Shown here one piece after another: positions 45,631-56,685 of a stretch of 64,000 nucleotides of DNA. Every line of letters starts with the position of its first letter. Within the stretch, counting starts at the first letter, position 1. Below the pieces are notes generated by a model. That model worked only from the letters and a program-made list of their open reading frames with translations, ran no database searches and was not told the origin of the DNA. This stretch comes from Kalmusia sp. IMI 367209 (taxonomy: Eukaryota > Ascomycota > Dothideomycetes > Pleosporales > Didymosphaeriaceae), in assembly GCA_027946365.1 (NCBI GenBank), contig JAPEUQ010000002.1, positions 496,001-560,000 of the forward strand, written 5' to 3'. Both the position numbers and the translations under genes were made by a program.

Positions 45631-47294
45631 TTGTCAGTGTAGGCTTCTTGAGATGCTTTTCAAGCTTTGGTGTTGCTGATCGTTGCGACCAAGTTGAAAG
45701 CTTTCGGTGGGATTGTTTTCCTTGCGAGGAGAGGAGAAAGGGAAGGTGCGCCCGGCAGACAACGAGGTAGAGCGCAAACTGGCAAATATCGACGCAGTCA
45801 TGCCCTCCAAGACAGTTGCTATGGGATTTATGTTCCTATGCGTCCTGTGCAGCGTTCGCAAAGGTGGTATCGAAAGCTTGCGTGTGCTGCTCTCTACAAG
45901 GATGGAAGGAGTAGCAGGCACACCCGGGACAGGTCGGACAGGTCGCCTCTAGCAGTGTATCGTGTGAGTCGGTTCTGAAGTCAGTCTCATGGAGCCCACC
46001 CTCTAGTGTATCCTCGAGGTTGTTTTCGTCTTGGCGGGTTCGTAGGCTGGCGCGAGTCGCTCTTGGTCGTATGGAAACACGGTGCCTCAAGGGTCGAGGC
46101 TCGGATCAATATATGATGCATGCGACCCGCATACATCCTAAATTGTTCCACTGTTATGTTCTCTCCCTGCTGTCTCCATGTCATTCCGGCGGCCCCGAAG
46201 GCTCGCGAGGTGCTGAAGGAAGTATGTGTGCCTGTATCGGGTTTGAGAACGGTCCTACAGCTGATCAGCGGTCGGAAAAGAGTAAAGAATAATACCAGCG
46301 GCCGCTGATTGCTTAAGGTTATGAGGAGGCCTATATGATCTTTGGGGAGACCGTGTATTCTCAGGGATTCGAGTAACCTAGCAACAGCCTCCCACTCCAG
46401 AAGCGCGACGCGTTCCTTGTAGGTGAACATGATGGCAGGATGCATGCTTTTAAAGCGCACATCTGAGGCTTTCAGGGAGATCTCCAGAGCAAATGCTTAT
46501 GGCACAATGTGACTACCAGATATTGACCCTCAACAGCCGTGGCCAGCAGGGCCGAAGGCGATGATTTCAGTGCATCAATACCTCTCAGAATGCGACGGTA
46601 AACATAGTGGTCTCATTGAAATCTTGCCAGCCGTAGGATACCCTATATCTATGACGAGAAGAGCGTAGGTCATTGTACATATTGTCTATTAGGACAATAT
46701 CGTCACACGCTGGCTTCCTACAGCCTGGAAGACTTGAACGCATCTGACACTCCACTGCCTCAGCTATCTAGAAATTAGATTAACAGATGCATAATCATTG
46801 GTTACCTCCACTGTCGCCAACAAAGTCGTTGAGATCAGCTAATGGTCGAGCTGTGCACCTCTCCAGATTCTCTTTCCCTCGCTGCCTTTCCGGGGATCTC
46901 CACATTTGTTCAACAGCTAGGAAATGGCCAAGCGTCGCCGTATCCGGGTTGAAAGCACCATTTGTGTGAGCTCACATCAACCCTCACCGTACGAACAACT
47001 CAACTTCAACTTTCAAAGGTATGTTGTTGGTCCTCTTCTGCAGCACTCTTCCAAGTTTGTCTCCGCTATACATGGTCTTCAGTCCTGCACGTCAGAGAAG
47101 TCTCTCCGGAGTGAGCAATGCAGATGCTGTTCGGGCGGCACTGGCAAGCTGCAACGGGTTCTGACTTGGTATACAACTTGCAAACGTAGTGGACGACATC
47201 ACACCTCAGCGGGAAACGAATGCTACAAACAAATGTCCTAGAGCTCAGCTAACAACCTCAGGCAGTCGATTGTGATCCTCTTCCTCTAAGCATA
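45631..47294. other. Intergenic stretch, nothing firm
   Basis: Frames here overlap on both strands without domains. A plus frame from 46924 begins MAKRRRIRVES and has donor-like GTGTGAG and GTATGTTG sites after it, but no coherent gene could be built. A palindrome is listed separately, with a truncated tRNA-like segment beside it on the minus strand (about 46775-46720). Confidence 0.35.
46679..46700. other. Perfect 8-bp inverted repeat with 6-nt loop
   Basis: ATATTGTC, loop TATTAG, then GACAATAT: a perfect eight-base-pair stem. It sits next to a truncated tRNA-like sequence on the minus strand (AGCTGAGGCAGTGGAGTG, then GCGTTCAAGTCTTCC), so it may be part of a retroposed element. No function is assigned. 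Confidence 0.6.
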
Positions 47295-48324
47295 ATGCCG
47301 CCAACAACTCGCTCACAGCTAGCAGGACAAGGACAAGCAGGACAAGGACAAAGAGCGCAAGAGCAAGGAGCGCAAGAGCAAGCACTAAAGGAAGCTCGAA
47401 GAGAAGCTCGAAAGCAAGCGCCAAAGCAAGCTGTACGTCACGTTATTTATATGAACCCTTCACATAGTGCAATCGCTATAGCTTGGCCATGACCAATATA
47501 GCACAGCTTCTCGCCTTTAATTCCAGCCACAAGAGCATACTAACTAGAAATAGGTCTCATCCAGCTCAGTTTTCAATGTGGCAGTGGAGCTCAACGAGAT
47601 CCTCGAATTCGTTTACTCCGCGGTAGCAGTCTGCGATGCCAACCTGGCAGCAGAAGCGCACAGGGTCCTCACTTTGATGATAACTGATAACACCTTCCAC
47701 CAGACGGTGACTGACGGTAGTCTGGCCGTACACCTGCACAAGCTCGTCCTTGAGCTCTTCAAGAACTTGGAAGCATGGGTGCTCTGCCATTTTGCCGTTC
47801 GTGAAGAGCTCCGGCCAACGAGGCAGACTCGGCCGCCCTTTTTCATCACCATCCGTGCGGGCCGTCTCAAGGACCTCCATGCGCAATACGGAGACGACGG
47901 CTATTATGTGAGCAAATCAAGTCTACCCAGGTAAGCAAATCGGCTAACAAACATCGAAGCGGAATGCGATTCCCGACCTGAAGGATTTCCACTTCACACT
48001 CCCCCTTGGCGATCTCATGAGGTACTACCAAGTCATTCAAGTATGTATATCGCTCGAGCATTAGAGTAAAAATGCTTATCATGATTTAACAGGCTTCGAC
48101 TCGGTTTTCAGAGATGGTGGTCCCTCCGCATGAGGTCACAATCGATGAGCGATCCGGCGAAGTGACTACCTTTCGGTGGACCATCGATCTCAAGAACTCT
48201 CTGACGAAGCGCGAACAGAGATTCGAGAATAGCTTGGTGAGCTCACCCGTCCACCATTTAGCTTATGTACTGACTGGGATAGTGGGATCTTGTTACACTT
48301 CTTGTAGATTTGTTTGATCCTTGA
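47295..48324 (+). CDS. Five-exon hypothetical protein with Q/A/G-rich N-terminus
   Basis: Not a recognised family, but the gene model is coherent. Exons 47295-47432, 47554-47907, 47960-48040, 48093-48236 and 48283-48324 all join in phase 0, with introns of 121, 52, 52 and 46 nt, and encode 252 residues. Donors are GTACGT, GTGAGC, GTATGT and GTGAGC; branch-like ACTAAC and CTAAC motifs are present. Residues 1-46 are a tandem-like Gln/Ala/Gly tract (GQAGQGQRAQEQGAQEQ) followed by an Arg/Lys/Ala helix. Residues 47-165 are predicted mixed alpha/beta (FVYSAVAVCDANLAAEAHRVL, RPPFFITIRAGRLKDLHAQY), then FHFTLPLGDLMRYYQVIQ. The last exon adds WDLVTLLVDLFDP. No signal peptide or membrane segment. The last exon is the least certain. 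Confidence 0.55.
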
Positions 48325-49946
48325 TTCAAGATGGTGTTACTTTGAGCTCATTGTCGGAGAAGGGAACATTCGTTTGCACAGAACAATCAGTCTTTATGAT
48401 GTCTGATGCTACTCAGGCATTATGAACAAGCCTGAAGAAGATTTGGACATGCGTAAATCTCTCGATCAATGGAAATGTGATATGAATCCTTGCGCAAACA
48501 TTTCTATCTCTCTTTGTTCTTCCACTCGGTCGGTATATTTACTCCAGATCTTAACTACCGAGGGAATATGTACAATTTCCTAGACGATGCTGGTGTTATG
48601 CAAACACTCATCACTGCTTTGCCTAATGCTATGAAAGAATGGCAGAGAAACCCGAAACATAGACATCGTGGACGCTCAATTCGTGCTCATACCATTCAAT
48701 CAAGCGGGAGAAGGCAGAGAAGACGCAGTGACAGGTGGAATTAATCTCATTGACCATGCCCATTTCCGTCGTTACCACTGGTTGAGCATATTGCTCATAA
48801 CCAAATTAGCTTTCTGGGACGACACGCTTGGGGTCGAGGCTCCATTAGTCATAGATATATAGCTGAGGAGAACATGGATCGAATACTGGATGCTGGAGTC
48901 ATTGTTTCTAGCTGTTTACGCCTATATATACAGAGAACGCTGTGGTAGATGTCTTGTATACAGCGTGGTGTGTAGCTGTCGTGGCTAGACGAATGATATC
49001 TCCGATTTGCTTGTTCGCTTCTTAAGTTTGTGGAATACTTGTGTACTGATATGTGCTCAGAGTGATGACAATAGGAGTGTTGATGTTGCCAGCTTCTGTC
49101 AGGGTGAGATAGCGGGGCTGTTATAGTGTTCTAGGATCTATAGTTAGGATATAGCATATGTATAAAGGAACTCAATATATCGAACTCTTCCGGTTATCCA
49201 GCATTGCAGTACAAAACTCGGTTCATTGGTATTTGTAAAAGCAGCAGCTGGCAAGCACTCGTTCCTGGTAATGATCGACGATCGATATTTTATCGTTTAG
49301 TCCAAACCTAATCGCGCCAAGAGTTTATTAGCAAGATAACACTAACAGAGTTTAGATCAACCCATATTGCGAATCAGCGTTCTGATTATCTCGTCCGCAG
49401 AATAGAGAGGCGACTCAATGCATATGTACCCCTGTGTGCCACACGCCACTAGTATAGATCATGGACCAAGGCTTGGCGATGGTTTCGAAGCAGCATTCTT
49501 GCTTTCTGCAACAGCATAGGTAAATCTGTGGGGCCGTCGATCAAATCTGCAGTCACTTTATGCGAATACATACAGTTGGTCCAATCACAAGACAATGCGA
49601 AGGAAGCTTTGGTCCCACGGATCTATCACCGATGTGCACGCAGTCATGTCTACATAATTCGCCTTCGATCAGCCATGTGTGTGTCAAAACTATGAATTAG
49701 AGTTGCTTTGAAGTCTATGGGACGCCTTAAGACCCTGCATTCCTTCCACCATAATACACTTTCTCATTGGATCTCCTGTGCCGATAAAGTTTCCATAACC
49801 GGCAGATCTGCCGTCATGGTTTATTCGACATCTCTACCACTGCCCCTAAAATCTCAACAGTCAAGAATGCATCTATGTAAGCTTCCTGACATATTTATCT
49901 CGCTCCTCTAATCCCGTTTCCAGGTATCTGGACCCATGCAGGCGTC
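48325..49946. other. Intergenic stretch, nothing supported
   Basis: AT-richer sequence with short frames only. The right end should contain the promoter of the CFEM receptor gene. No repeat or RNA gene was seen. Confidence 0.45.
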
Positions 49947-51249
49947 ATGAAGGCTTTCAGCATATTAATGTTGGCTCAGAGTTTGACGTCGTACGTGTTT
50001 GCTCAGGATATGACACTGATGTCAGCAATAGAAGCTCTTCCTTCTTGTGCGGTATGTGCCGATTCAAACTCAGGGTATAATTTGAAGGGGCTGACATGAT
50101 CATAGTTGAGCTGTCTACTGAATGCCACCGCGCAGTCGCCGTGTGAGTTGACAGATCAAAGGTGTACCTGTACCAACGTTTCGCTGCAAGGAAATGTTGA
50201 AAAATGTGTCTTACAGTCTTGCACTATCAAAGAGGGCTTGACAACGAAGAACGTTACCTCTACCTTATGCGAGCTGCCGGTCCGCAATAGAAGCGGGCGA
50301 TTGAAAGCCACGAACATCGCACTGGCCATCCTCTCCAACCTTTCTATACTTGCCCGAATTGTTGGCAAATTCACCGGTCCTGGTAATGGTCTTGGGATAG
50401 ACGATTTGTGTCTGATGGTGGCCACATATGTCGGCATGAGCAATGCCATCATTATCGATCGCGGCACGTTACCATCTGGCCTTGGAAGGGACATCTGGAC
50501 GTTGCCCTTTTCATCTATAACAAACTTTGTGCGATTTTTCTATGTCATGGAAATTCTTTACTTCGTTGAGCTTACATTCCTGAAGCTATCGCTCTTATTT
50601 TTCTACAAAAGGATTTTCCCTGGCACAACAATCACGAAAGTCCTATGGGCTACGATCGCTTTCAACGTCTTGTTTGGAATAGCTTTTACCATCGCAGGTA
50701 TCTTTCAGTGTCAGCCGATATCACACTACTGGACTTATTGGGATGGAGAGCAGAATGGCAAGTGCTTCAACATAAATGCTTTGGCATGGGCGAACGCTGG
50801 GATCAGCATCGCGGTCGATATCTGGATGCTGGCTGTTCCACTTTCGCAGGTCCTTCGCCTCAATCTAGCACTCAAAAAGAAGCTTGCAGTGGCTTTGATG
50901 TTTGGTGTTGGCACGTTGTAAGTCCAGACTACAATGTACTTACTCATCGCTTCGTCTAACTCCAGCCAACAGTGTGACCGTAGTGTCAATTCTCCGACTG
51001 CATTCTCTGGTGCACTTCGCCAAGTCGACAAACCCAACCTGGGATCAGTGGGATGTCACGCGCTGGTCTATCGTTGAGATCAATGTAGGCATAATTTGTG
51101 CAAGCATGCCCACCTTCCGCATGTTACTCGCACGTGTTCTGCCGAAGCTCTTCGGCTCGACGAAGGGCTCGTCAGACCATCATCATATCAGAGAGAATTC
51201 GGGGCTTTTCGATGGCGAGAAAGGTCCAGGTTCCAGAGGAATCTGGTGA
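49947..51249 (+). CDS. CFEM-domain Pth11-like integral membrane receptor, three exons
   Basis: Pth11-like proteins are fungal seven-helix receptors for surface or host cues; those with an N-terminal CFEM domain form a distinct class. Exons are 49947-50051, 50106-50917 and 50973-51249 (introns 54 and 55 nt; GTATGT and GTAAGT donors), giving 397 residues. A signal peptide covers about residues 1-20 (MKAFSILMLAQ...VFAQ). The CFEM domain has all eight cysteines: 34, 38, 48, 55, 57, 69, 74 and 90. The rhodopsin-like module follows, with helices such as ATNIALAILSNLSILARIVG, TFLKLSLLFFYKRIF and VLWATIAFNVLFGIAFTIAG, then a loop FQCQPISHYW, typical of the family. The reading frame ends at a TGA after GSRGIW. 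A neighbouring frame continues with an acidic DDEVELVGLG tail common in this family, so the true C-terminus may differ by a small splice or a frameshift. Confidence 0.85.
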
Positions 51250-53143
51250 AGATAAAGGTACAGAGGAGATGGACTGTTCACGAGACAAGAGTCAAGATGA
51301 CGAGGTCGAATTGGTAGGCCTTGGGGCCTTGGGGAGTGAGACACACTATCGTTGATTTTAAGCAAAGGTTGAGTGGTGAACCTTTTGTTGGGGATGGAGT
51401 ATTTAGGGACCTAATGAATGCTGCTTCACATTTTCCATGAGGCCATTGTGCCTCTGACGACTAGCATGTAGATCATGGTGCTTTGTAAAGGCGTGCTATG
51501 CCTGGGCACTGGGTCTACGAATTTGTCTTTCCACGGATCAACAACCAAAACTCGAATAGGCTGTGGGAGTACTTACTCCCCTTTCGCTTATCAGAATGCA
51601 TATCTCTGCACCACATGCTAAACCCACACAGACGATATCCTTCGTCCATCCGACGACTACCCGAGTGGCACATCTGATCTGTGGTAGACTTCCGCTAACC
51701 AAGTCTTCTACGTCATCCATCTGATGTAGTACTAGGTGGTGCCATGGTACTGGGACCTTAAACATACAGGTATTGCGGGACTCACGGAGTGATGGAACGG
51801 GTTTTCATGCCGGTTTCTGGAGTTTCTGTTTGGCGGGGTAATGCTAAAGATCATTGATAAAAGCTCGCTCTTTTGATACTATGGTTCTGTCTATTGATTA
51901 GAAGTATTGAGATGGGATCTTAAAGACAATAGCAACAATTAGGGGGCCCAAGTGGCTGAACGGGCTAGGGGCTTGCGTCATCTTGTACCAATGAAGTTCA
52001 GCCGCATCAATAACTATGGCATTGATAGGAGAGGCGGTAGAGGATGGGAGAATGGTTCACAATGGCTGTACGGCTACTTCCAGCCAATTATAACGCTGAT
52101 CTCTCTTCTTATGTAATAGAGACATTGTGACAATCGGCTTAGAAATACAAGGATCAACTGCAGTAGACTCTAATCGCTAGAAACAACATGCATAATGCTA
52201 CGGTACCCAGGCGAGTAAATAGTGTGTGAGTATGTATTATAGTAGGGGTTTTAGACGCAGAGAGGTATCCGAGCATACAATGTGAGTAGTTGTAGCATCT
52301 GCTATATATCAATGGAGTGACTGTTTGTGATATGCATCAAAGATAGAATTACATCTAGGAGATTAATGACGGTATCATGTAAGACAGAATGAATGAGATC
52401 GCTTAAATTCTCCTCTAGCTATTCCGGTCATGCCTATATCTAAAACAACGTTAAAAGGTACTTCTCCATCGTTCATTCTCATGTCACCTAATTGTGGAGA
52501 TTCTTGCTACTGTCACCATATATGTTATCTTTCAAAAATGTATGGATCACTCCTTTCTGACATGCTCTAATATCCTTACCAGCTTTCGTGGACCGTCTTC
52601 ATGACGTGTATCCTGTAACAACTTGGCACGCAAAATGTCCACTTTTTTCAACCAATACGGCATTCTCGTACCACTTTTCTCATGTGCTTTATCATTAAAG
52701 GATTTTAATTCGGGCCCATAACTATAATGATAGTGTCGTGGGAGAATCGAAGCCTCCTGACCCTTAGCGTCCCAATATCGAATCATCACGAACATAGAAA
52801 GTCAATGGTATGAAGTGATCTTATCGATAGACAATAGTCATGGATACTTGCTTGCCATGTACTATGCAAATCGTTTGGGCCATTCCGGACCATTCTGATG
52901 ATGGTGATGCTGACTCCGCTCGCATGACTCGGTCATCCCTTACGTCGGCAAAATGACGCGAAAAGAGGGGTAAGCACTAACCATCTCGCTCCACCATCAT
53001 CTTAGCCCACAATCTATAGCCGAATATAACACATGTACCTGATCCGATCTCCCTCTCCTCTTTACGATGTTCACTTGCATAATTTTGTGTGTATATATTC
53101 ATGTTGTTTGTGCAAGTCACATCATCGTCCAGATTTTCCTATT
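51250..53143. other. AT-rich intergenic stretch
   Basis: About 1.9 kb, clearly more AT-rich than the gene blocks. One minus ORF at 52547-52795 is listed separately. A weak tRNA-like stretch near 51935-52010 was considered and rejected. Confidence 0.45.
52547..52795 (-). CDS. Candidate small ORF with AT-rich codons
   Basis: An 82-residue minus ORF starting at a true ATG: FVMIRYWDAKGQEAS..., a basic central part (MPYWLKKVDILRAKLLQ) and a charged C-terminus (KLVRILEHVRKE). The composition is protein-like but codons favour A and T, unlike the confident genes nearby. That fits a young, transferred or relict gene. No family is recognised, and upstream exons cannot be excluded. Confidence 0.3.
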   Translation of the reverse strand: MFVMIRYWDAKGQEASILPRHYHYSYGPELKSFNDKAHEKSGTRMPYWLKKVDILRAKLLQDTRHEDGPRKLVRILEHVRKE

Positions 53144-53227
53144 GCATCGATAGTTTAGTGGTAGAATTGAAGCTTCCCATCAAACGATAGTCTGCTTCAG
53201 GCACGGGTTCGATTCCCGTTCGATGCA
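53144..53227 (+). tRNA. trnG-CCC: tRNA-Gly(CCC) with a 13-nt intron
   Basis: A full cloverleaf can be drawn. The acceptor GCATCGA pairs with TCGATGC, with discriminator A at 53227. The D arm is GTTT...GAAT (two G-T pairs), the anticodon stem GAAGC/GCTTC, the variable loop AGGC, and the T arm ACGGG-TTCGATT-CCCGT. The anticodon loop reads TTCCCA, then a 13-nt insertion TCAAACGATAGTC, then T. The anticodon is CCC (glycine), and the insertion sits at the canonical 37/38 intron position. It should be spliced by the tRNA endonuclease. The internal B box GGTTCGATTCC is perfect. Confidence 0.93.
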
Positions 53228-53232
53228 TTTTT
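53228..53232 (+). terminator. Pol III terminator (T5) of tRNA-Gly
   Basis: Five consecutive T residues immediately follow the discriminator base, the usual RNA polymerase III stop signal. Confidence 0.85.
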
Positions 53233-53445
53233 GTCACTGGTAACTAAGAATCGCTGTCGAGGTGGCGAGATTTCATTTTTGCATGTTGCATGTGGAGAGG
53301 TGTGGGTAATAGTGGGCCTTTGGAATGGCCTGTGCGTTACCACTGCGTGGTATTATTGTAGCAACATCTGCTTATCAATAACCCCGAGGGCACATGAATT
53401 CTAGATGGTTCAGGTGTACAGAACTGTATTTATTTGAAATGTATG

Positions 53446-55719
53446 CTATAAATCTTGTGGGTCCAACCCATCACACCTTTTTTCCAGGACCTTCTCATTC
53501 GCAGCACTTTCTTCGATGAGTGTAGCACCCGTATCCACCCTCCCAACGCTAATTCGAAAACTAGGTTGTTCGTCCTCATCAGCCCTCTTCGCCTTTATCT
53601 CCTCCACCTTCGTCTCATCAGTTTTGAAGCTTCCGACACTCTGCTTTCCCCACACCACATGGGGCGCAACAGTCAACTCCTTTAGTCTCTCGCTTCGCTT
53701 CGTGACGGGAATCTCTTTCTCGAGATCGACCCACATGCCCTCATCCTCCGCTTCAAACGCGCGGCGCTGCAGCTGAAAGATGCCGTCTTGCACCCAGCGT
53801 TCAATGCGAGGGGCGAGCGCGGCACGGAATTTGGAAAGAAAGATGCAGAAGCGGAGGATGAGGATATTGAAAAGAGTGATGACGACGGAGAAGGTAGTCA
53901 GGAAGATGAGGGCAAAAACATTGACGTTACTATCATCATTAGTTGAGGTGGACAAAAAGGAGGTACGATCATGCTTACGCGAAACCACCAGCCTTGCGCA
54001 TCTTGAGTGATTGACAAAGTTGCTTATCGCCCGCATCCGTTGGCGAATCTCTATAGTCATCGCCGGATTCATCAAAAACTTTGGGACCGATGACGGAGGT
54101 AGTGAGCATCGTCTGGTAGCCAGACCAGACGAAGGCTTCCCATCCGATGATTTCCTGGACCCATTGATCATCGGGCAAGCCGGGCGAAATGCCAATTTGA
54201 ACAGTCTTGCTGGCTCGCAGATTATTCAGGTGTGGACTCCTGTTTGAATTGGTGATGCGATTGATAGAAAGTAGAAGCTGGATGATGGAATGTTGCACGG
54301 GTGTAGCTTCTGGCCACTCGTTGGAAGTGTCTTCTGGTGACGGACTGGGACCCAGTTCCGTGCAGTAGTCTTCTTTGACAGCTCGGGGATAGCAGATTTG
54401 GTACTGTAACAATCAACGAGATGCACAGGAAGAGCGGAATGCAAACGGAGTCATACTTGCAAGGCACAACCAACCACCCCAACAGGAAAGTCGGACCAGT
54501 AGAGCGCCTTGTCTTTACCCGATGCTTGCGGCCGCATTTCAACTCGATGCGCCGTAAACAGGGGGTCATCAACTGGTTTCTCATAGACCACAGCGTTGGG
54601 CCAAACCGGAATCAGTACTATGTCTGCATCATTGCGGTGCATCTCCGGAAGCGGAATGATGCCTGCCTCGTACGAATTGCCGTGTACATAAGACATCATC
54701 CCACTATTGAAGGAAGAATTTAGCAAAAGAGGTGCGCTCAAGCATTTGGCAACTTACGTGGTGGAAAAGGACATTTGATTCTTGACAAGTACAGTGTTTT
54801 GGTAAAACGTGACCTCAGGATGTTGATATTCGGGAACGCCCCTCCAGAAACCGTATTCTAATGTCCATCTATCAGCCGGTAGTCCTCGGTTCAAATAATC
54901 CGGAGGTCTTTCGAATATATGGCCTTCGCGTGGGAGGACATTGCAGATCGTCCGCCTTCGTATGTGGACCGTATCGCTTTCCTTGACATTGAGGCCAAAA
55001 TTTGTCCTCATATCTACGACACCTGAGTCCATGGCAATCGCAGAGGAGCCCTGACCAGTGCACATTGTTTCATTCCAGGGGCAAGAGACGGGATCGGCGC
55101 TAAATGTGATGTTTGGTCGATGGAAAGTATTCCGACAAGATGCAGGAAGCGACGAGCTGTTTTGGTAGCAATTTGTTGCGTAAGAGTTGATAGCGTCGCC
55201 GTGAGTAGCTATTATACTGACACCCTGCTGATTCCGCGAGAATACTTTTGTATTGTTTATACGTCCACAGAACGGGCTATCAACCAGCACTTCGATGTTC
55301 GAGTTGTCCACGGCGTAGGAAGTCGAGATTCCACCTGCAATCGACCCGATCGCGAAGAAAAGAGCGAAAGCCAGTACCGGTAAAGCTCGTATCAGAGAAT
55401 GGCGAACTCTGGACCTCCATCTCCAGGATATCTTGATAAGGTCTGCCATGAATGCTGTCGGGGTGGGCATCGTCCGCAGCAACACTTGTTGCTGCCAGAA
55501 TAGGCCTTCTGAGGCACTGCCGTGCGCCCGGGTTTGGTGGAGTACAAAAGTGAGCAGGTTCCATAGCTGTGCCGTAGCTATAGAGGCTAGTATAGTGAGG
55601 AGAGCAACGATGAGGGTGCCTGTTTGTGCTTCGACTGTGAAGGTTTGACCCATGATCGACCCTTGGCTCCAGTTTATCCAATACCCTCGCTTGACGAAGC
55701 GATCTTCGAGTTCGGCCAT
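53446..55719 (-). CDS. Fungal polytopic membrane glycoprotein (RGYWINW family), four exons
   Basis: A fungus-specific family common in Dothideomycetes and lacking a known function. Minus-strand exons are 55719-54758, 54703-54457, 54403-53979 and 53929-53446. The introns are 54, 53 and 49 nt; the joins keep frame and give 705 residues. Near the N-terminus is the family hallmark VKRGYWINWSQGSIMGQ. The membrane segments are 35-58 (TLIVALLTILASIATAQLW) and 109-133 (LPVLAFALFFAIGSIAGG). A large middle domain with NNTK, NSS, NITF and NETMC sequons is probably extracellular. A third membrane segment near residues 548-575 (LIFLTTFSVVITLFNILILR) leads to a cytosolic tail of about 130 residues rich in Lys/Glu. 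The start is the Met just before ELEDRFVKRGYW; the longer open frame upstream is hydrophobic-poor and unlike the family. Confidence 0.85.
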
Positions 55720-56685
55720 TCCAACGAGAAAAAAAAATAGACACGAAAAATGTATCTTGAAGTGAGGAGAACTTGATTCTGGGGTATCAGCAAGCCGATA
55801 AATCTTTATATCTCCAGACAGTGAAGGTGGCCATGCTCCTTTCAGGGTCGTGGAAGCTAGGTATATTTTTGAAGTTCTGCATGCGATGCTATCATAGGAG
55901 ACGAATAGGACCCTTGTCGAGCGCACATTGTACTAATAACAGAAGGTATCGCGGTCCCGAAAAGGGTCGATCGGGGGCTAAAATTGGGGTTTTGTATGCA
56001 GGCTGACCGCCGAACCGAAGCGCTGGGGTTCGCATCAAGCTACGCTTATCCGGACGCTGAGCCAATGAGCAACAAGAGCAAGTCACTTACGCAGCCTTAG
56101 CGACCTTGTCGAACGCATATCGTACTACCCGATGTACATGCTGAGACTATAACAGAGGGTATATTAGTGATAGTGAAATCACATCTGGAGATTCTAAGCG
56201 GCAATAGAGGCTCACTTGGCAGCACGCCGCTCTTATATGGCCCGTGCGCTGACCTCATCACATAGAAGTACGCCGCCCTCGTTGGCCTACCTTTCTCCTT
56301 CTATCGTCTCTCCACTCCTAATACCTCAATTTCTCTTAATTGGTTGCTTGGAGTTGTCCATGAGCCAGTTTTCCACCCTTTTATAATTCTGTAACCGTGC
56401 GCTACTTAGGTGGTTATAATCTTCCCCCCTTAGCATACTGATGACGAGGGCGCTGCGCTATATCTGAGGTAACTGTTATATTCGATTAGATGCTCCGTGA
56501 GCAGCTTTGTTCCCCTCTGGATTTAAAAGTCCCTCGCCTTTCCTATGACTAAGTAGTGTTCATGGCATCTACCCTTTACTCTAGTACCGCCTATAAACTA
56601 GCTCTGGCTATTCCTTCAGTTTCTTCTTTTAGAAAATGTCTTGTACCTACTCTTCTAGGGGATCAGCGATCTGCCACGTTGTTAA
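55720..56685. other. Intergenic region
   Basis: About 970 bp between two co-directional minus-strand genes. It should hold the promoter of the membrane glycoprotein gene and the 3' UTR of the ankyrin gene. AT-rich pyrimidine tracts occur around 56.3-56.6 kb. No coding frame is supported. Confidence 0.5.

Noticed and set aside
51935..52010. tRNA-like stretch
   Set aside because: Has a vague A-box (AAGTGGCTGAACGGGC) and a poor B-box, but no acceptor or T stem pairs.
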